Assembly (NCBI GenBank): GCA_024699855.1
Contig: JAMPIQ010000002.1
Coordinates: 9,300,001-9,364,000 of the forward strand
Source: Aphelenchoides besseyi
Taxonomy: Eukaryota; Nematoda; Chromadorea; Rhabditida; Aphelenchoididae
Direction of reading: 5' to 3'
DNA: 64,000 bases
Below the pieces are notes generated by a model. That model was given only the letters and a program-made list of their open reading frames with translations, ran no database searches and was not told the DNA's origin. How positions within the stretch are numbered: position 1 is the first letter of the stretch; each line of letters begins with the position of its first letter. The translations under genes were made by a program, and so were the position numbers. Shown piece by piece: positions 12,303-22,501 of this stretch.

Positions 12303-14511
12303 ATGCCCAATTGTTTGGTTTGCGACGAAAAGAACACCGCAGCTCGACATTACAACTCCGTTTGTTGCAGGTCAGAATTCGATCTTTGATTTCAATATCC
12401 AACTGACTCATCTGTTGGATTACTGAAAAGTACACAGTTGTTCGACACTTTTAATCCGTTTTCTCTTTTACTTTAAAGCATCTCAGCTATGACGTTCAAA
12501 AGTAATGAAATTCCTTAGTTCATGTAATGAACTATCAGATGATGAAGAGCATTGAGTTTTTATGTTAATTTCGATTTGTTTCAGTGGATGCAAAGGTACG
12601 TTCGGTTTCGGTATTCATAGAGATCGTTGGAACTCATAGAAGTCCAAAATACAATGTCTAAGCGAAACAGAAGACGTTCGTGACTTCCCCTCACTGACTC
12701 GATTTTTCAGGTTTTTTTCGAAGATCCGTTCGATTTCGACGTCAATATGTGTGTGCCTACGACAAACATTGTAGCATCAAACGGGAATACAGAAATTGTT
12801 GCAGGTAAGTAAACCCAAGGATTTCTATTCATAACGTGTTTTTACAGAGCGTGTCGCTTTCAAAAATGTTTGGATATTGGACTCGACCCGTTGATGGTGC
12901 ATTCTGATCGCTCGTGTGATAACCGAGAAGATGGAACGTTAGCTGGTCGTGACAAATCGGAATTTCTCGAACCCGAACTTCCGATTTCAACAACAAACGT
13001 TGAATTGTCGACAAGCTCGAACAGTCTAGTCAAAGAGGCAATAAATGTGGTCCCGTTAGATGATGCGGACTTACGGTTAGAACATGCCCAAAACCTTGCA
13101 AATTTAACTCGTTCTTTTATGGTAAGAGATTAGTTGGTTGAATCTGAACATTCAATTACTTAGATTAACCCAAATAATGCACCACTTGGAAACAAAGGAA
13201 TCATCTGTCCGTTCGATCCGAGAGATTATTCTTCGGTGAAACGCTATTATATGCTCGTCGAAAGATTGATTGATGAATTCCACGAACATGAATACGGTCA
13301 TTTGATTGCAGTGCCACCGCTGCATCATTTCAATTTGAATGTTACGATGGAGAAAGCCTTTCTGTTTCAACCACGATGTGTTTCCGATCGTTCAAGTGTA
13401 CGTTTCCAACGACTGAAAAATCTCTATCGTGTTAATTTAAGATGGACTGGGAACCAAAGTTTATGATTACTCCGTTATGGTATTCGCGTTGTTGGAGCCG
13501 TTTGATCGTTTACTACGTCGATTGGGTTTCTCACATTCCACAGCTGCAGGAATTGGATGAACGTGAGCGTATTCATTTGACCATCGGACGTCTGGCACCG
13601 TGCATTTGGCACATAATCGCTAATCGATCAGCGTTTCTAAGTGGCGGAAAGAAGCGGGTTATGTTGAGTGGTGGAACGTATTATCCGTTAGAAGATCAGA
13701 CTGTTGATGCCAATCTTCAAAAGTTTCTTCACGAGACGGCAGCTTGGGTTTGGAGTGAAGTAGTGGAGCCGTCGATTCAAATGAACGTGACTGAAGCGGA
13801 GTTTGCATTGTTGCGTGTGATTTGTTTCTTGACTCCAGGTATTTCATTACACTGTTCAACTAAATGGTTTATTCGAAATTCTAGTTCCGCTTCTTAGTCG
13901 TAAAGCGAAAACAATAATTCGAAATGCCCAGAACTATTACCGCAGTGTACTCACTGAACTAGTGGTCAACTGCTCATCGACAAGTGACTTTCTTGTCTTA
14001 TCCAAACGTCTATCTTCGATTCTGATGCTCTTGACACCACTTGAGGTAAGTATACCGTATGGTTATCGGAGTTTATTGCTAAAAGCAATTTCTCGACGGT
14101 CAATTTTATTCTTTTAATTTCTTCGACTACGAATAAAACCACCTGCTCAACGGAGTTTGTGTAGATTGACCGAAAGATTGAACTTTCAAAATCTGCCAAA
14201 TTTTTGTGTTCACCGTTAATATGATGAAATTTTAGAAAACCACACAAATCGAAGACGAAAACATGGCCGTTATGACCGTAAGCGTTGATTTGTTATTACA
14301 ATGTATTTCGCAATCATCCAAAAAGTCTCGATTTTAAACATACAAATTGTCTTCTAAGAATCTAATCCTTTTTGTATTGCAGATGTTTGATCTAAACGGA
14401 ATGCATGGAGGTAAATTAGACTTTAGCTGCTCACCTAGAAACCTATCAAGACCCAACCCTATGGAATTCGCTATTCACGCCGAGTTTTTCGCTACCCTTT
14501 TTAAGCTATAG
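12303..14511 (+). CDS. Nuclear hormone receptor (nematode supplementary NHR type)
   Basis: Ligand-regulated or constitutive transcription factor. Nine exons keep frame: 12303-12370, 12585-12595, 12711-12804, 12848-13121, 13164-13397, 13442-13838, 13885-14045, 14236-14277, 14383-14511, giving 469 aa. The DNA-binding domain starts almost at the N-terminus: NCLVCDEKNTAARHYNS, the P-box SGCKGFFRRSVRFRR, CAYDKHCSIKREYRNCCRAC and the RFQKCLDIGLD box. Exon 2 is an 11-nt microexon supplying the P-box Gly-Cys-Lys. A hinge follows, then a ligand-binding domain recognisable by PLWYSRCWSRLIVYYVDW (helix 3/5 region) and a short AF-2-like end HAEFFATLFKL. The ATG at 12303 lies 11 nt after a TTTTAG acceptor, consistent with trans-splicing. 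Which NHR it is cannot be told by eye. Confidence 0.88.
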
Positions 14512-15293
14512 ATTCTAGACAAAAAAATTACTCTATTAAGTAAAAACGTACAATAAGTACATCAAATCCTTCCGATGAGTGAAATCCATTGATGGGGTCT
14601 CAATCAGTTTTTAAATGAGCAGTTAAAATGTAATTTATAGAGCTGTTATTTAACCTATACGTAAGACGTGTCATGCGTTTTTGACAAGCATCGCATTCAT
14701 ATACATCCACGTAGAGAGACTGATATTCGAGTATTTGAAGTCGTAAACCATTCGAACTGAAGTCGGTTGGAATAAACAGTTCCATCGGTATAGTAAAACC
14801 ATTTTCTGTCACTTTTTATGACGTGGTTATTTACATCGCCGCTAAACTCGAATCGAACTATCAAATAAATTTTATAAATCGTGTTACTTTAATATAAACG
14901 TGAAGAAGTCATGATTAGAAACTACTTACTGATCGTTTGAGTCAAGTTAATTGGAACAAATGGACCAAGCATCTCATTATCTTAGTTCTAATTGAATACA
15001 CAATTGATGTGAATAAACTCAAATACTCGGAGATTATCTACTCTCAACATTTGAAAAACTCTCTAACTAACAAAGTTTTAAGCTTTACGTTGAATTGCTC
15101 TTACCTGTGTTTGAGGAAAATGAAGAGTTTCGAATAATTTTTTGAAGCTAAAAGGCTTTGCTTATTATCGAATTCCGGAAGATCCACAAAAACTTGTTTC
15201 GGAATGACGAGCAGTATTTACAAATAAGAATGACTGAACAGTTGTTCATTGAAATGAAATCTTTGGAACAGCAATCATGTTGTGGATTGAATT
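14512..15293. other. Intergenic
   Basis: AT-rich sequence between the receptor and the decayed region. Only short unsupported ORFs (minus 14600-14812, plus 14937-15137). Confidence 0.4.
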
Positions 15294-15851
15294 TTAATCT
15301 CTTGATAGGCCCTTGCAATTATTAGGATGATTAATAGGCACCATTTTGTTTTTTTCGATTGGCGAGTTCTGTCTTTTGCGCTTGTAAATTGGTGACGAAG
15401 TTGCACCAAATAGATCACGGAAAGATACAGGTTTTCCTACTCGGATTGCAAATTGAGCAACCGAATCGACTTGCAGGACATACTTGTCTGAAAATACAAC
15501 AACCGTATTAACATTGAATGCATTGTAACTTACCTGATTTCGCCATCAACTTTTCTCCGACCGTCACTGGTGTTCCTTCTTCAAATCCAGCAAACAAACA
15601 AACCGTATTCTTTGACGATAACTTTCAAAAATTCCTTTCCGCGAAATACAACCGATCATTATGCTTTTAGTTGGCTTTTCAGAGTTGGCACGGGAACGGT
15701 TCTCAAAAACACATTATTTACACCTGTATAAGTAGAGTAATCAACATCAAATAAACTCACAAATCGTGGATTCAAAAGAGCAATGGGTGATCTCGTACAG
15801 GCCCGTTTCGCCGTAAATGGCCTCTTTGTCTTTGCGCGGCGGTAATTCCAT
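15294..15851 (-). pseudogene. Broken gene copy A of an unrecognised protein
   Basis: Exon-like pieces with good splice sites: 15851-15761 (begins MELPPRKDKEAIYGETG), 15723-15534 and 15487-15294 (ends NNCKGLSRD then stop). The middle exon matches the fragment at 19090-19256 at DNA level, including the end of the preceding intron (CTTATACAG). Relative to that copy it lacks one T (GTGCCAAC versus GTTGCCAAC), which shifts the frame and brings a stop 13 codons later. A smaller insertion follows near the exon's 3' end. The reading before and after the shift is clearly protein-like, so this looks like a recently broken gene. I do not recognise the family. A sequencing indel in a functional gene is the main alternative. 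Confidence 0.5.
15534..15733 (-). repeat. Duplicated exon fragment, copy A
   Basis: Same-orientation partner of 19090-19256. Matching blocks include ACTTTCAAAAATTCC, CCGATCATT and CACCTGTATAAGTAG versus CGCCTGTATAAGTAG, in the same order and spacing with few substitutions. The pair forms imperfect direct repeats around 3.3 kb of mobile-element debris. Confidence 0.65.
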
Positions 15852-16381
15852 GCTCCCTGTGCAGCTCTTCCTGCTGATGCTGGTGAGCTGTAATTGGACT
15901 CAGATATTAAAAAGGTTAGGAGATCATGCTCCTGAAAGTTTCAAGAGCAAAGGTTGTTCGAAAGCATAATTAGAGTCGAAAACATACTCAGAAATCGCTT
16001 AAAGTCGAGTACCTTCGATTGACTATAAAACTCTTCAGAATTGAGAATGAAGTTCAGAATGTTTTACCACCTTATTCAACTCCAGTATTACCACTTATTT
16101 CCAAATATTTCTTCGTACGTTTGGAAGCTGTCCACTGCAAATCGTCAAGTCAACGCTAATTCGCACGCATAGTTATTGGTAATTTGTTTGAAAAGTGACA
16201 GTCATAAGATTGAGTGTTTCCCGAGGTATTCACTTGGACTCCATTTCATTAAGATGTTTGGGGATATTAACGGGGACATTGCTGGAAGAACCAAAAATTT
16301 TGTTGACAACAAATGACAAGGTTTGTGTTCGAAATAGAAAACACTAAGCTAATGGCGGAACTTTCGTTCAAATCGTAGGCG
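15852..16381. other. Intergenic
   Basis: Sequence between broken copy A and the coiled-coil ORF. In the minus frame the reading of copy A continues upstream to an acceptor-like CCAATTACAG at about 15900, so another lost exon may lie here. Nothing else seen. Confidence 0.35.
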
Positions 16382-16444
16382 TTGGAGCGTCGATTTCCAT
16401 CACAATTTTTGTTTCTTATTCGTATTCATCGGGTCGAGAACAAC

Positions 16445-17508
16445 ATGGAAAATAACGAAATGCAACCCGATTTCGTCAGTAAATTGTGCGTTTGTTTCTG
16501 TCAACAACCTTCGGTTTTCAGACGACGATTCCGGACCGAGCTGGCGCCGCAGCAACAATTTAACACGAAGAAACAATACGAGAAACGAATTCAGGATCTG
16601 GAATAAACAATTTGGAAGTTGCAAATCGAAGGAGACGAATTCCGAGCGGAGCGCGATCAGCTCATCAAGAGATTCGAAGATTTGAAAAAGGTCTTGGCGT
16701 GTGGGGACCCGATGTTCAAAGCAGATTGTGCTGGACCGAGTACAAGATTGATCAAACAAAGTCCGACACATGCATTGGAACATGTCATTAAAACAACGGC
16801 CGAAAGTAAGTCTTATTTTTGATTCTTGATCATTTTTTTCAGGGACGAGTTGGTGTCGTACATACGCGTGCAAACACGGCACTTTCGTTGTATCGTTCAA
16901 CGCAAAAAACAAATTTCTCGAGAAGATTGCCATCACGAACTACGAAAAGAAAAATGTTGACTTTTGAACGACCGCAAAAGGGGCATTTTTACGGTACGTT
17001 TTTGTATACGATGTTCAGAATTTTATTTAAAATTCGTAATCTGGAAAAAATTTGGTCAGGAGTTCTTTTTTCTCGAGTTCATAATGATGGGAAGTATTTT
17101 ATTTGGGCGTGGTTTTGTGCGAAGCAAGACGAGAACATAGTAATGGTATGTTGCAATAAATTATGGATGAAAGTAATTCATTATCAACATCTATTTCAGA
17201 AACGTGATGCATTCCGTACCGCGCTGTTCGACAAACGAACCGGGCTCGTTGGTAAATCAAAGAAACAGTTCAGACTTGTCTTCATTCCTGAAAATAAAAC
17301 CGAAGAGCAAAAGAAACGTCGTTATGTTCAAATTTATCAACAGAATAGTCAGCGTAAAAAAGCAGAACTCCTTGCTGACGAGGTTGCATATTCGACTAAG
17401 AAGAAACGTGATTTGGAGGTTAAGTGCGAGTTTAACAACTTATTACTTTTAATATATATAGATTTAGGTCTTCGCTCCCGTCTTTTGCCGTTAGTGGCGT
17501 TGGGTTAG
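16445..17508 (+). pseudogene. Coiled-coil gene remnant with in-frame stop
   Basis: From the ATG at 16445, an ORF runs MENNEMQPDFVSKL to KKQYEKRIQDLE, then hits TAA at 16604-16606. The same frame continues at once as a charged coiled coil (TIWKLQIEGDEFRAERDQLI). Splicing from 16804 to the exon after TTTTTTCAG (16843) keeps frame as RDELVSYIRVQTRHFRC and ends soon after. Downstream, at about 17200-17420, another Lys/Arg-rich charged segment (KRDAFRTALFDKRTGLVG, then KKRRYVQIYQQNSQRKK) is open in a different frame. I do not recognise a family. A CAA-to-TAA change would explain the stop. It sits between two direct duplicates and next to Helitron remnants, so a decayed element or captured gene piece is likely. 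Confidence 0.4.
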
Positions 17509-17799
17509 TGGCGTTGAGTTTGTAGCGTGGGTTGGAGGAGAGTTGGAGTTAATAAAATTGACTACCTGGCGTTTGGGGCCTTCAGCCCGAAAAATGCAAG
17601 ACCAACGACTGCTTATCGTTGAGCTTCTTATTCAAATTATAAAGAGACAAGTAGTTGGTCGACCTCCTTCGCGGCCTTTACTTTAGCGCATTTTAAAAGA
17701 CAAATCAATTTTATCAACTGAAGTATTCAACTGTTATTTATGTTCGTCATAAAAAATCGAAACATTAAATTCACTTTTTGGTTACCAACGACAACGTTC

Positions 17800-18180
17800 A
17801 ATTCAGACATTGTTGAGAGACAGCAATTGGCATGTGCAAACTTCTGGTAGAAGATAGTAGGACTCAAAATTTCATCGTAAAACAAACAGATTAGCAATTA
17901 AAACTTACCATTTTATTTGTGTCGTCCATCGAAAAATCCGTTGTTCATGCACATATCCAGCTAATGAGAAACTGGAACAAAAGGATTCAAAGGACAAAGT
18001 TGTTTTTCAAAACTTACATTACCTTATAGTAAAGATTGCGATTTAAGAACGGATAGACGAAACAAATGAACTGGACCTGAAAACAAGCTAAGTGATCGAA
18101 CTGAAACCTACTACTTACCTTGTTTTTGCCGTTGTCTTTCGTTGACCGTCGATGAAGTGGAGCAGATTGGCGCCATGGCC
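17800..18180 (-). other. Cluster of short exon-like fragments, unrecognised
   Basis: Minus-strand pieces with sound splice sites: about 18180-18121 (reads GANLLHFIDGQRKTTAK), 18076-18024 (VQFICFVYPFLNRNLYYK), 17970-17909 (FSLAGYVHEQRIFRWTTQ) and about 17855-17810. The phases do not all agree, and no family is recognised. They lie immediately downstream of the truncated Helitron Rep fragment and could be a captured or decayed host-gene segment. Confidence 0.25.
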
Positions 18181-18199
18181 TGTAGAAATAGCATTTGGA

Positions 18200-18922
18200 T
18201 TAGCCGAAAACTTGTTTCTTGACCAAATCATCGATTAAAGCTTTGTCTTTTAACGCAAATACTCGTGCTAGAACATCTGGACGATCACTTGCTGTTTGTT
18301 TTGCTCCCGAGGCTATCGTTTCCTTGATTGTTTCCACGATATCCGCCCAAAATGAGTCGCAATGAAAAGATCTGATTTTCCGTTACGGAGAACAATTACC
18401 AGTGCGTCCTGATAATTTTCACGCATGAATCGAGGCGATCCAAAATGGGTCGACGGCAATACGTGAATTCTTCCGATAGCACGATCCAACCTGTCGCGAT
18501 CGGAATGTCGACCGCGGGAACCGACATTCAGAACGCCAATCCGCCCCAAACACACCGCACCGAGAACACGGCCCTACTCCAGACACCGCACTCGCATCAC
18601 TCTCTCCTGTTGGTTGTATCTGCCTAATTGGAAATAAAGTGACACTTTTATTTGAACTAGTAACCTGTCCAGAGATCAACTCCAGACAAACCTTTGGCCA
18701 ATTCTGCTCAAACTCGCATCCAATTCGTGATAGTGCATGGTCTTTTAACTTTCTTTGGTTGTCTTTAATCCACTGCATTCGATCACTCTCGACTTGGACG
18801 TACGAATCTACAGGGTGGGCCGAAATGAACTCCCGTCGGTTTTTTGCGTATAACTTTTTTGTCGATGATTTTTTTCTGACCAAGTTATACATTTTCTTGG
18901 TTCCTATGGTCCCCATTTTCAA
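18200..18922 (-). mobile_element. Helitron Rep/helicase N-terminal domain fragment, broken
   Basis: Three minus-strand blocks in different frames match the Helitron_like_N region in order. Block one, 18922-18660, contains AHPVDSYVQVESDRMQWIKD and NQRKLKDHAL. Block two, about 18480-18360, has IHVLPSTHFGSPRFMREN and YQDALVIVLRNGKSDLFI. Block three, 18358-18200, has SDRPDVLARVFALKDKALID and DLVKKQVFG, then a stop. These correspond to the conserved LPSSxxGSPRYM, YQDAMAIVRKFGKPDLFI and SDRPDLVARVF motifs. The HUH nuclease and helicase parts are missing, frames shift between blocks, and no terminal CTRR hairpin was recognised. It is a dead fragment. Confidence 0.75.
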
Positions 18923-19089
18923 ATGAAAACAAAGTTAAAATTTTGAAAATTTGAAAAAATTTCACCTTACCCCCTCTTTGGTCCAATTTTGTCGATCTTG
19001 ACCATGTTCGGTTTGTTTCTCATTTTTAAAAAAGAAAAGCGTTTGATTAACAAATTAACAACAAAAACAATTGACTAACGGATTTCCAC

Positions 19090-19256
19090 TGGTCCGCCTT
19101 CTTGGAATCCAAAAATGAACCATACTCCTTGCCGATGACTTTCAAAAATTCCGTTCTTAAAAGCAGAACCGATCATTCTGCTTTCGGTTGGCTTTCCAGA
19201 GTTGGCAACGGGAACCGTTCCCAAAAACACATCATTTACGCCTGTATAAGTAGGGT
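19090..19256 (-). repeat. Duplicated exon fragment, copy B (open frame)
   Basis: Minus-strand reading after TTATACAG is GVNDVFLGTVPVANSGKPTE and continues open through HRQGVWFIFGFQEGGPV. It is the intact counterpart of the frameshifted exon at 15534-15723. The first coding exon (MELPPRKDK) of copy A has no counterpart upstream here, so copy B is partial. It lies directly upstream (minus sense) of the Helitron Rep fragment, which fits gene-fragment capture or a rolling-circle junction. This is inference. Confidence 0.55.
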
Positions 19257-20464
19257 AATTACTGACAACCCGAATAAACGCTTCAACGCGTCAAAAACAC
19301 AAACTTATCGATATAAAAAGTAACAAAAAACGTAGTCCCGCAGGGCGATCGATGAAAACGCCAGCGGTTCGCAAACACAGAACGGTCGTCGACAACAAAA
19401 CGCTTGCGCACCTAAAAACCAATGAACAATTATTACGAATCCAAAAAAACAGCTAGACAGCGATAAAAAAAAACCAAACTTACGACTTCTTTATCCACAG
19501 TAACAACAACAGGAACGAAAATTACCACCCCGCCGTTCACTTATATGACTTGACCACAAATGAAGAAGACTATTCAAAACAAATTCGATATATTTCATTC
19601 TTTTGCAAATTTTTCCCGAAACTTATCATACCCACATTTCTCTTTCTTTTCTTCGACAACACAAAATCTCAATTCTCAACAATTAACATAAATCGCACTC
19701 TCTTTTTTCATTTCAAAATAAAAGCGAACGCGTTCGCTCGCAAACAATCAAACTATTCTCGCTTCTCCTTGTTTTGGATATGTAAACTTGTAATATGATC
19801 GTTCATTTAGGTTGAGTGAAGGCAAAGAGAACGATTTGTTTAGCTTAAAACTTGATTGTTGAACAAGTTTTACAAAGAAATCATATTCATTCTTCAACAT
19901 GACATTTAAATAAACAATTAAATCAATAAACTACACAACATCTAAACTTTTAATCCAATGTTCAATAGAAATAATGTTGCTCTTAAGTTCCAAAGAAAAT
20001 CAAGAAAGAAGTTGCGTTCTCAAGAACAAACGTAAAATCTCTGTTATTGTGTTCGTCTTCTATTTTTGTTCAATAAATTCCTCATACATTACAATCTAAC
20101 TGTCGATAGTTTAATATGAACAATTAGCGAGTAGTTTAATTCGTAAAATTAATGGGAAACAAAAGCGCTGATAAGTATTCAGTTCAACTCAAATGATTGT
20201 ACTCGTAAACATTGCAAACGCACTGAAGCCATACATACTGTAGCAAAAAACTCCCAGATTAGTTTGAATTGCGTTTATCATGTAAATCTCTTGTGCACTT
20301 CATTATTATTCGTTTCATGTTAGAATGAAATGGATAAAACGCTTTTAAGTTCGATTTCTACGAATACATCCCCTGGTATTCTCCGTTACTTCGTTCGTTG
20401 GAGTAACGTCGAGCACTTAAAGAGCTTTGCATTTATGTCGTAGACAAATCATTTTTGATTGACA
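19257..20464. other. Intergenic
   Basis: About 1.2 kb of AT-rich sequence upstream of the lipid phosphatase gene, with one unsupported plus ORF (19550-19798). No structure recognised. Confidence 0.4.
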
Positions 20465-21544
20465 ATGTCTTCTGATCACGCAATCGCCGATGAACCGAAA
20501 AGTCGAATTGTACCTTTGCCATGGTTGACTGTTCTCCTAGACGTTTTTATTACCTTGCTAATACGTAAGTTACATAAAATATAATGCAAACAAATGGATT
20601 TGTTAAGCGAATTCTTTATTGTACTGGAATTTGTCGTATTCCAAACCAAGATCGTTACCCGGTTTCTTTTGCAACGATTTTTCTATTCGTTTACCACACC
20701 GCGAAGATACCGTATCAATGACTCTGTTGGCGAGTTACGAATATTTTGCTCCAGTATTCGTGGTAAGTCAAACTATAGAAGTTTAATAATTTTTCAGATT
20801 ATACTCGTCGAGCTGTTTAACATGTACCGTCGAAGAGATGAGATTTATTTCAAATACGAAAAAAACCGTCCAATATACCAACGCTTCATAATCCGTTTTT
20901 GTGGATTTTATCGTATGTTAACCTTGACGTTATTTCAATTGACACTGCAGTTCAGGTTATGCGTATTTAAGCTACGCGATTCAATTAGTCGTGTTTATTT
21001 TCTCGAGACATTTTGTCGGCCGCATGAGGCCAAATTACCTGGATCTGTGCAAACCGTCAGTTGGCTATCGTAAATGTAATACTCTGGACTATATCACCAA
21101 CTACACGTGTACAAATGGAAAATCTTTGGAGTTGATGGACAGTCAAAGGCAAAGCTTTTTCAGTGGACACGCGTCAATTTCTGCCGCAACATCCACTTAT
21201 TTGATTGTAAGATAGAAAAAAAGAAGTAATGACTAACTCTTGCAGTTCTATTTACAACATCGTCTTAAACCTCATATCACTGCTTTTTCGCTCGTTCCTT
21301 GGATCCAAATGATATTCGTATTTATTGCAATGTTTATGTCTTTTACTCGTGTTAGCGACAACGCACATCATATGTCAGATGTCCTCGTTGGTATCTTCGT
21401 GGGTGTCGTAGCAGTAATTGGAGTTGTAAGTAGACTGAAAAAGTCATCTAACCGCTCGTTTAGTGGAAATACGTGATGGTTTGGGGGACAAAAGTTTGTC
21501 AGAGGTCTATTCATATGCCAAACGGTTATTCCTCTTCCTTGTAG
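20465..21544 (+). CDS. Lipid phosphate phosphatase (PAP2/LPP family)
   Basis: Six-transmembrane ectoenzyme that dephosphorylates phosphatidic acid, lysophosphatidate or sphingosine-1-phosphate. Exons 20465-20564, 20608-20762, 20798-20928, 20972-21206, 21246-21425 and 21464-21544 give 293 aa, typical for the family. Conserved LPP features: GFFCNDFSIRLPHREDTVSM after TM1, GRMRPNYLDLCKP (motif C1), SFFSGHASISAATSTYL (C2) and SFTRVSDNAHHMSDVLVG (C3, with catalytic His and Asp). The C1 lysine is replaced by Arg (RHFVGRMRP) and the C2 proline by Phe (FSGH instead of PSGH), while the catalytic His residues are kept. Introns are 35-45 nt. A naive unspliced reading hides the family, since three of the junctions change frame. 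Confidence 0.92.
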
Positions 21545-22501
21545 CTTTGAGCGACAGGCACATTGCGTTTTATTGCTTAGTTTTATAAACGAATTAATAT
21601 AAGAACTTCACATTATGAGCCTTAAAAATGATGATATCAAATAGACAAAACGATTTTAAACGACGGTAGTCAAGGTTTAGAGTTTTTTACGTGTTTCTTG
21701 GTTGCTGTTTTTGCAAGCACTGGAGGTCTATCGTTGCCGTTATAAAGATAAAGCAAATCGTGTATGATCTGACCAATCCACAATTGAATTGCTTTACAGT
21801 TACTATCCGAATGCTTCTTTGAATTGTCCAAGTTTAAGGCTGAGAAGTAGCAGGCTTCATTCCACAAGATAATCACAATAATTTTAAGGATTACAAAGAA
21901 TCACAAAATTGTGTTTCTCCGCGAAAGAAAAGAGAAAACGACTAGTGTAAAAGCCGTTCAAAACCGAAGCAACACACCACGTGACTATCGACAGTCGAAG
22001 AGTATTCGAAACCTGCTGTTCACTAATGTTCTAATAGAGCATCCGCAACTAAAGAGTTAAGGTAATCAGAGTGAAAACGAATCCAATAGTTTGTTGGATT
22101 AACGAATTCCATTGATCCACAGTCATTATCTTCGAGCAACATACAACTTTCCCCTTCAAACCGCTATTTAGGTAAAAACAACTTCGTAGTCATCAACTTT
22201 GACGGACAACGAGAAATCAGTTGTTTAATTGAAATGAAGATACACTGTTCTTCATATGGTAAATGCAGCTGCTTTTTGTGGTCAGACAATGGCATCGACA
22301 AGAAACACTGTTATGTGCATACGATATGATGCAATAGCATTTCAGTCGGTTGCCAAATCGAAAAATTGCTTGACATTTGCGGGTTAATTGGAAATTCCGA
22401 CTTCACAAAAACAACCATAAATGATTCCAATTTTTATTTTTTGAACAATATCATTACGGAAATTGATTAAACACTTAAATAGAAAGAATCAAAAACAAGA
22501 T
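21545..22501. other. Intergenic between convergent genes
   Basis: 3' flanks of the LPP gene (+) and BTG gene (-). A 68-codon minus ORF (21670-21876) is unsupported. Confidence 0.4.

Noticed and set aside
16400..16936. 178-codon minus-strand ORF
   Set aside because: It lies antisense to the coiled-coil reading at 16445-16930. Its sequence shows no domain, and the plus strand has better codon and splice coherence.
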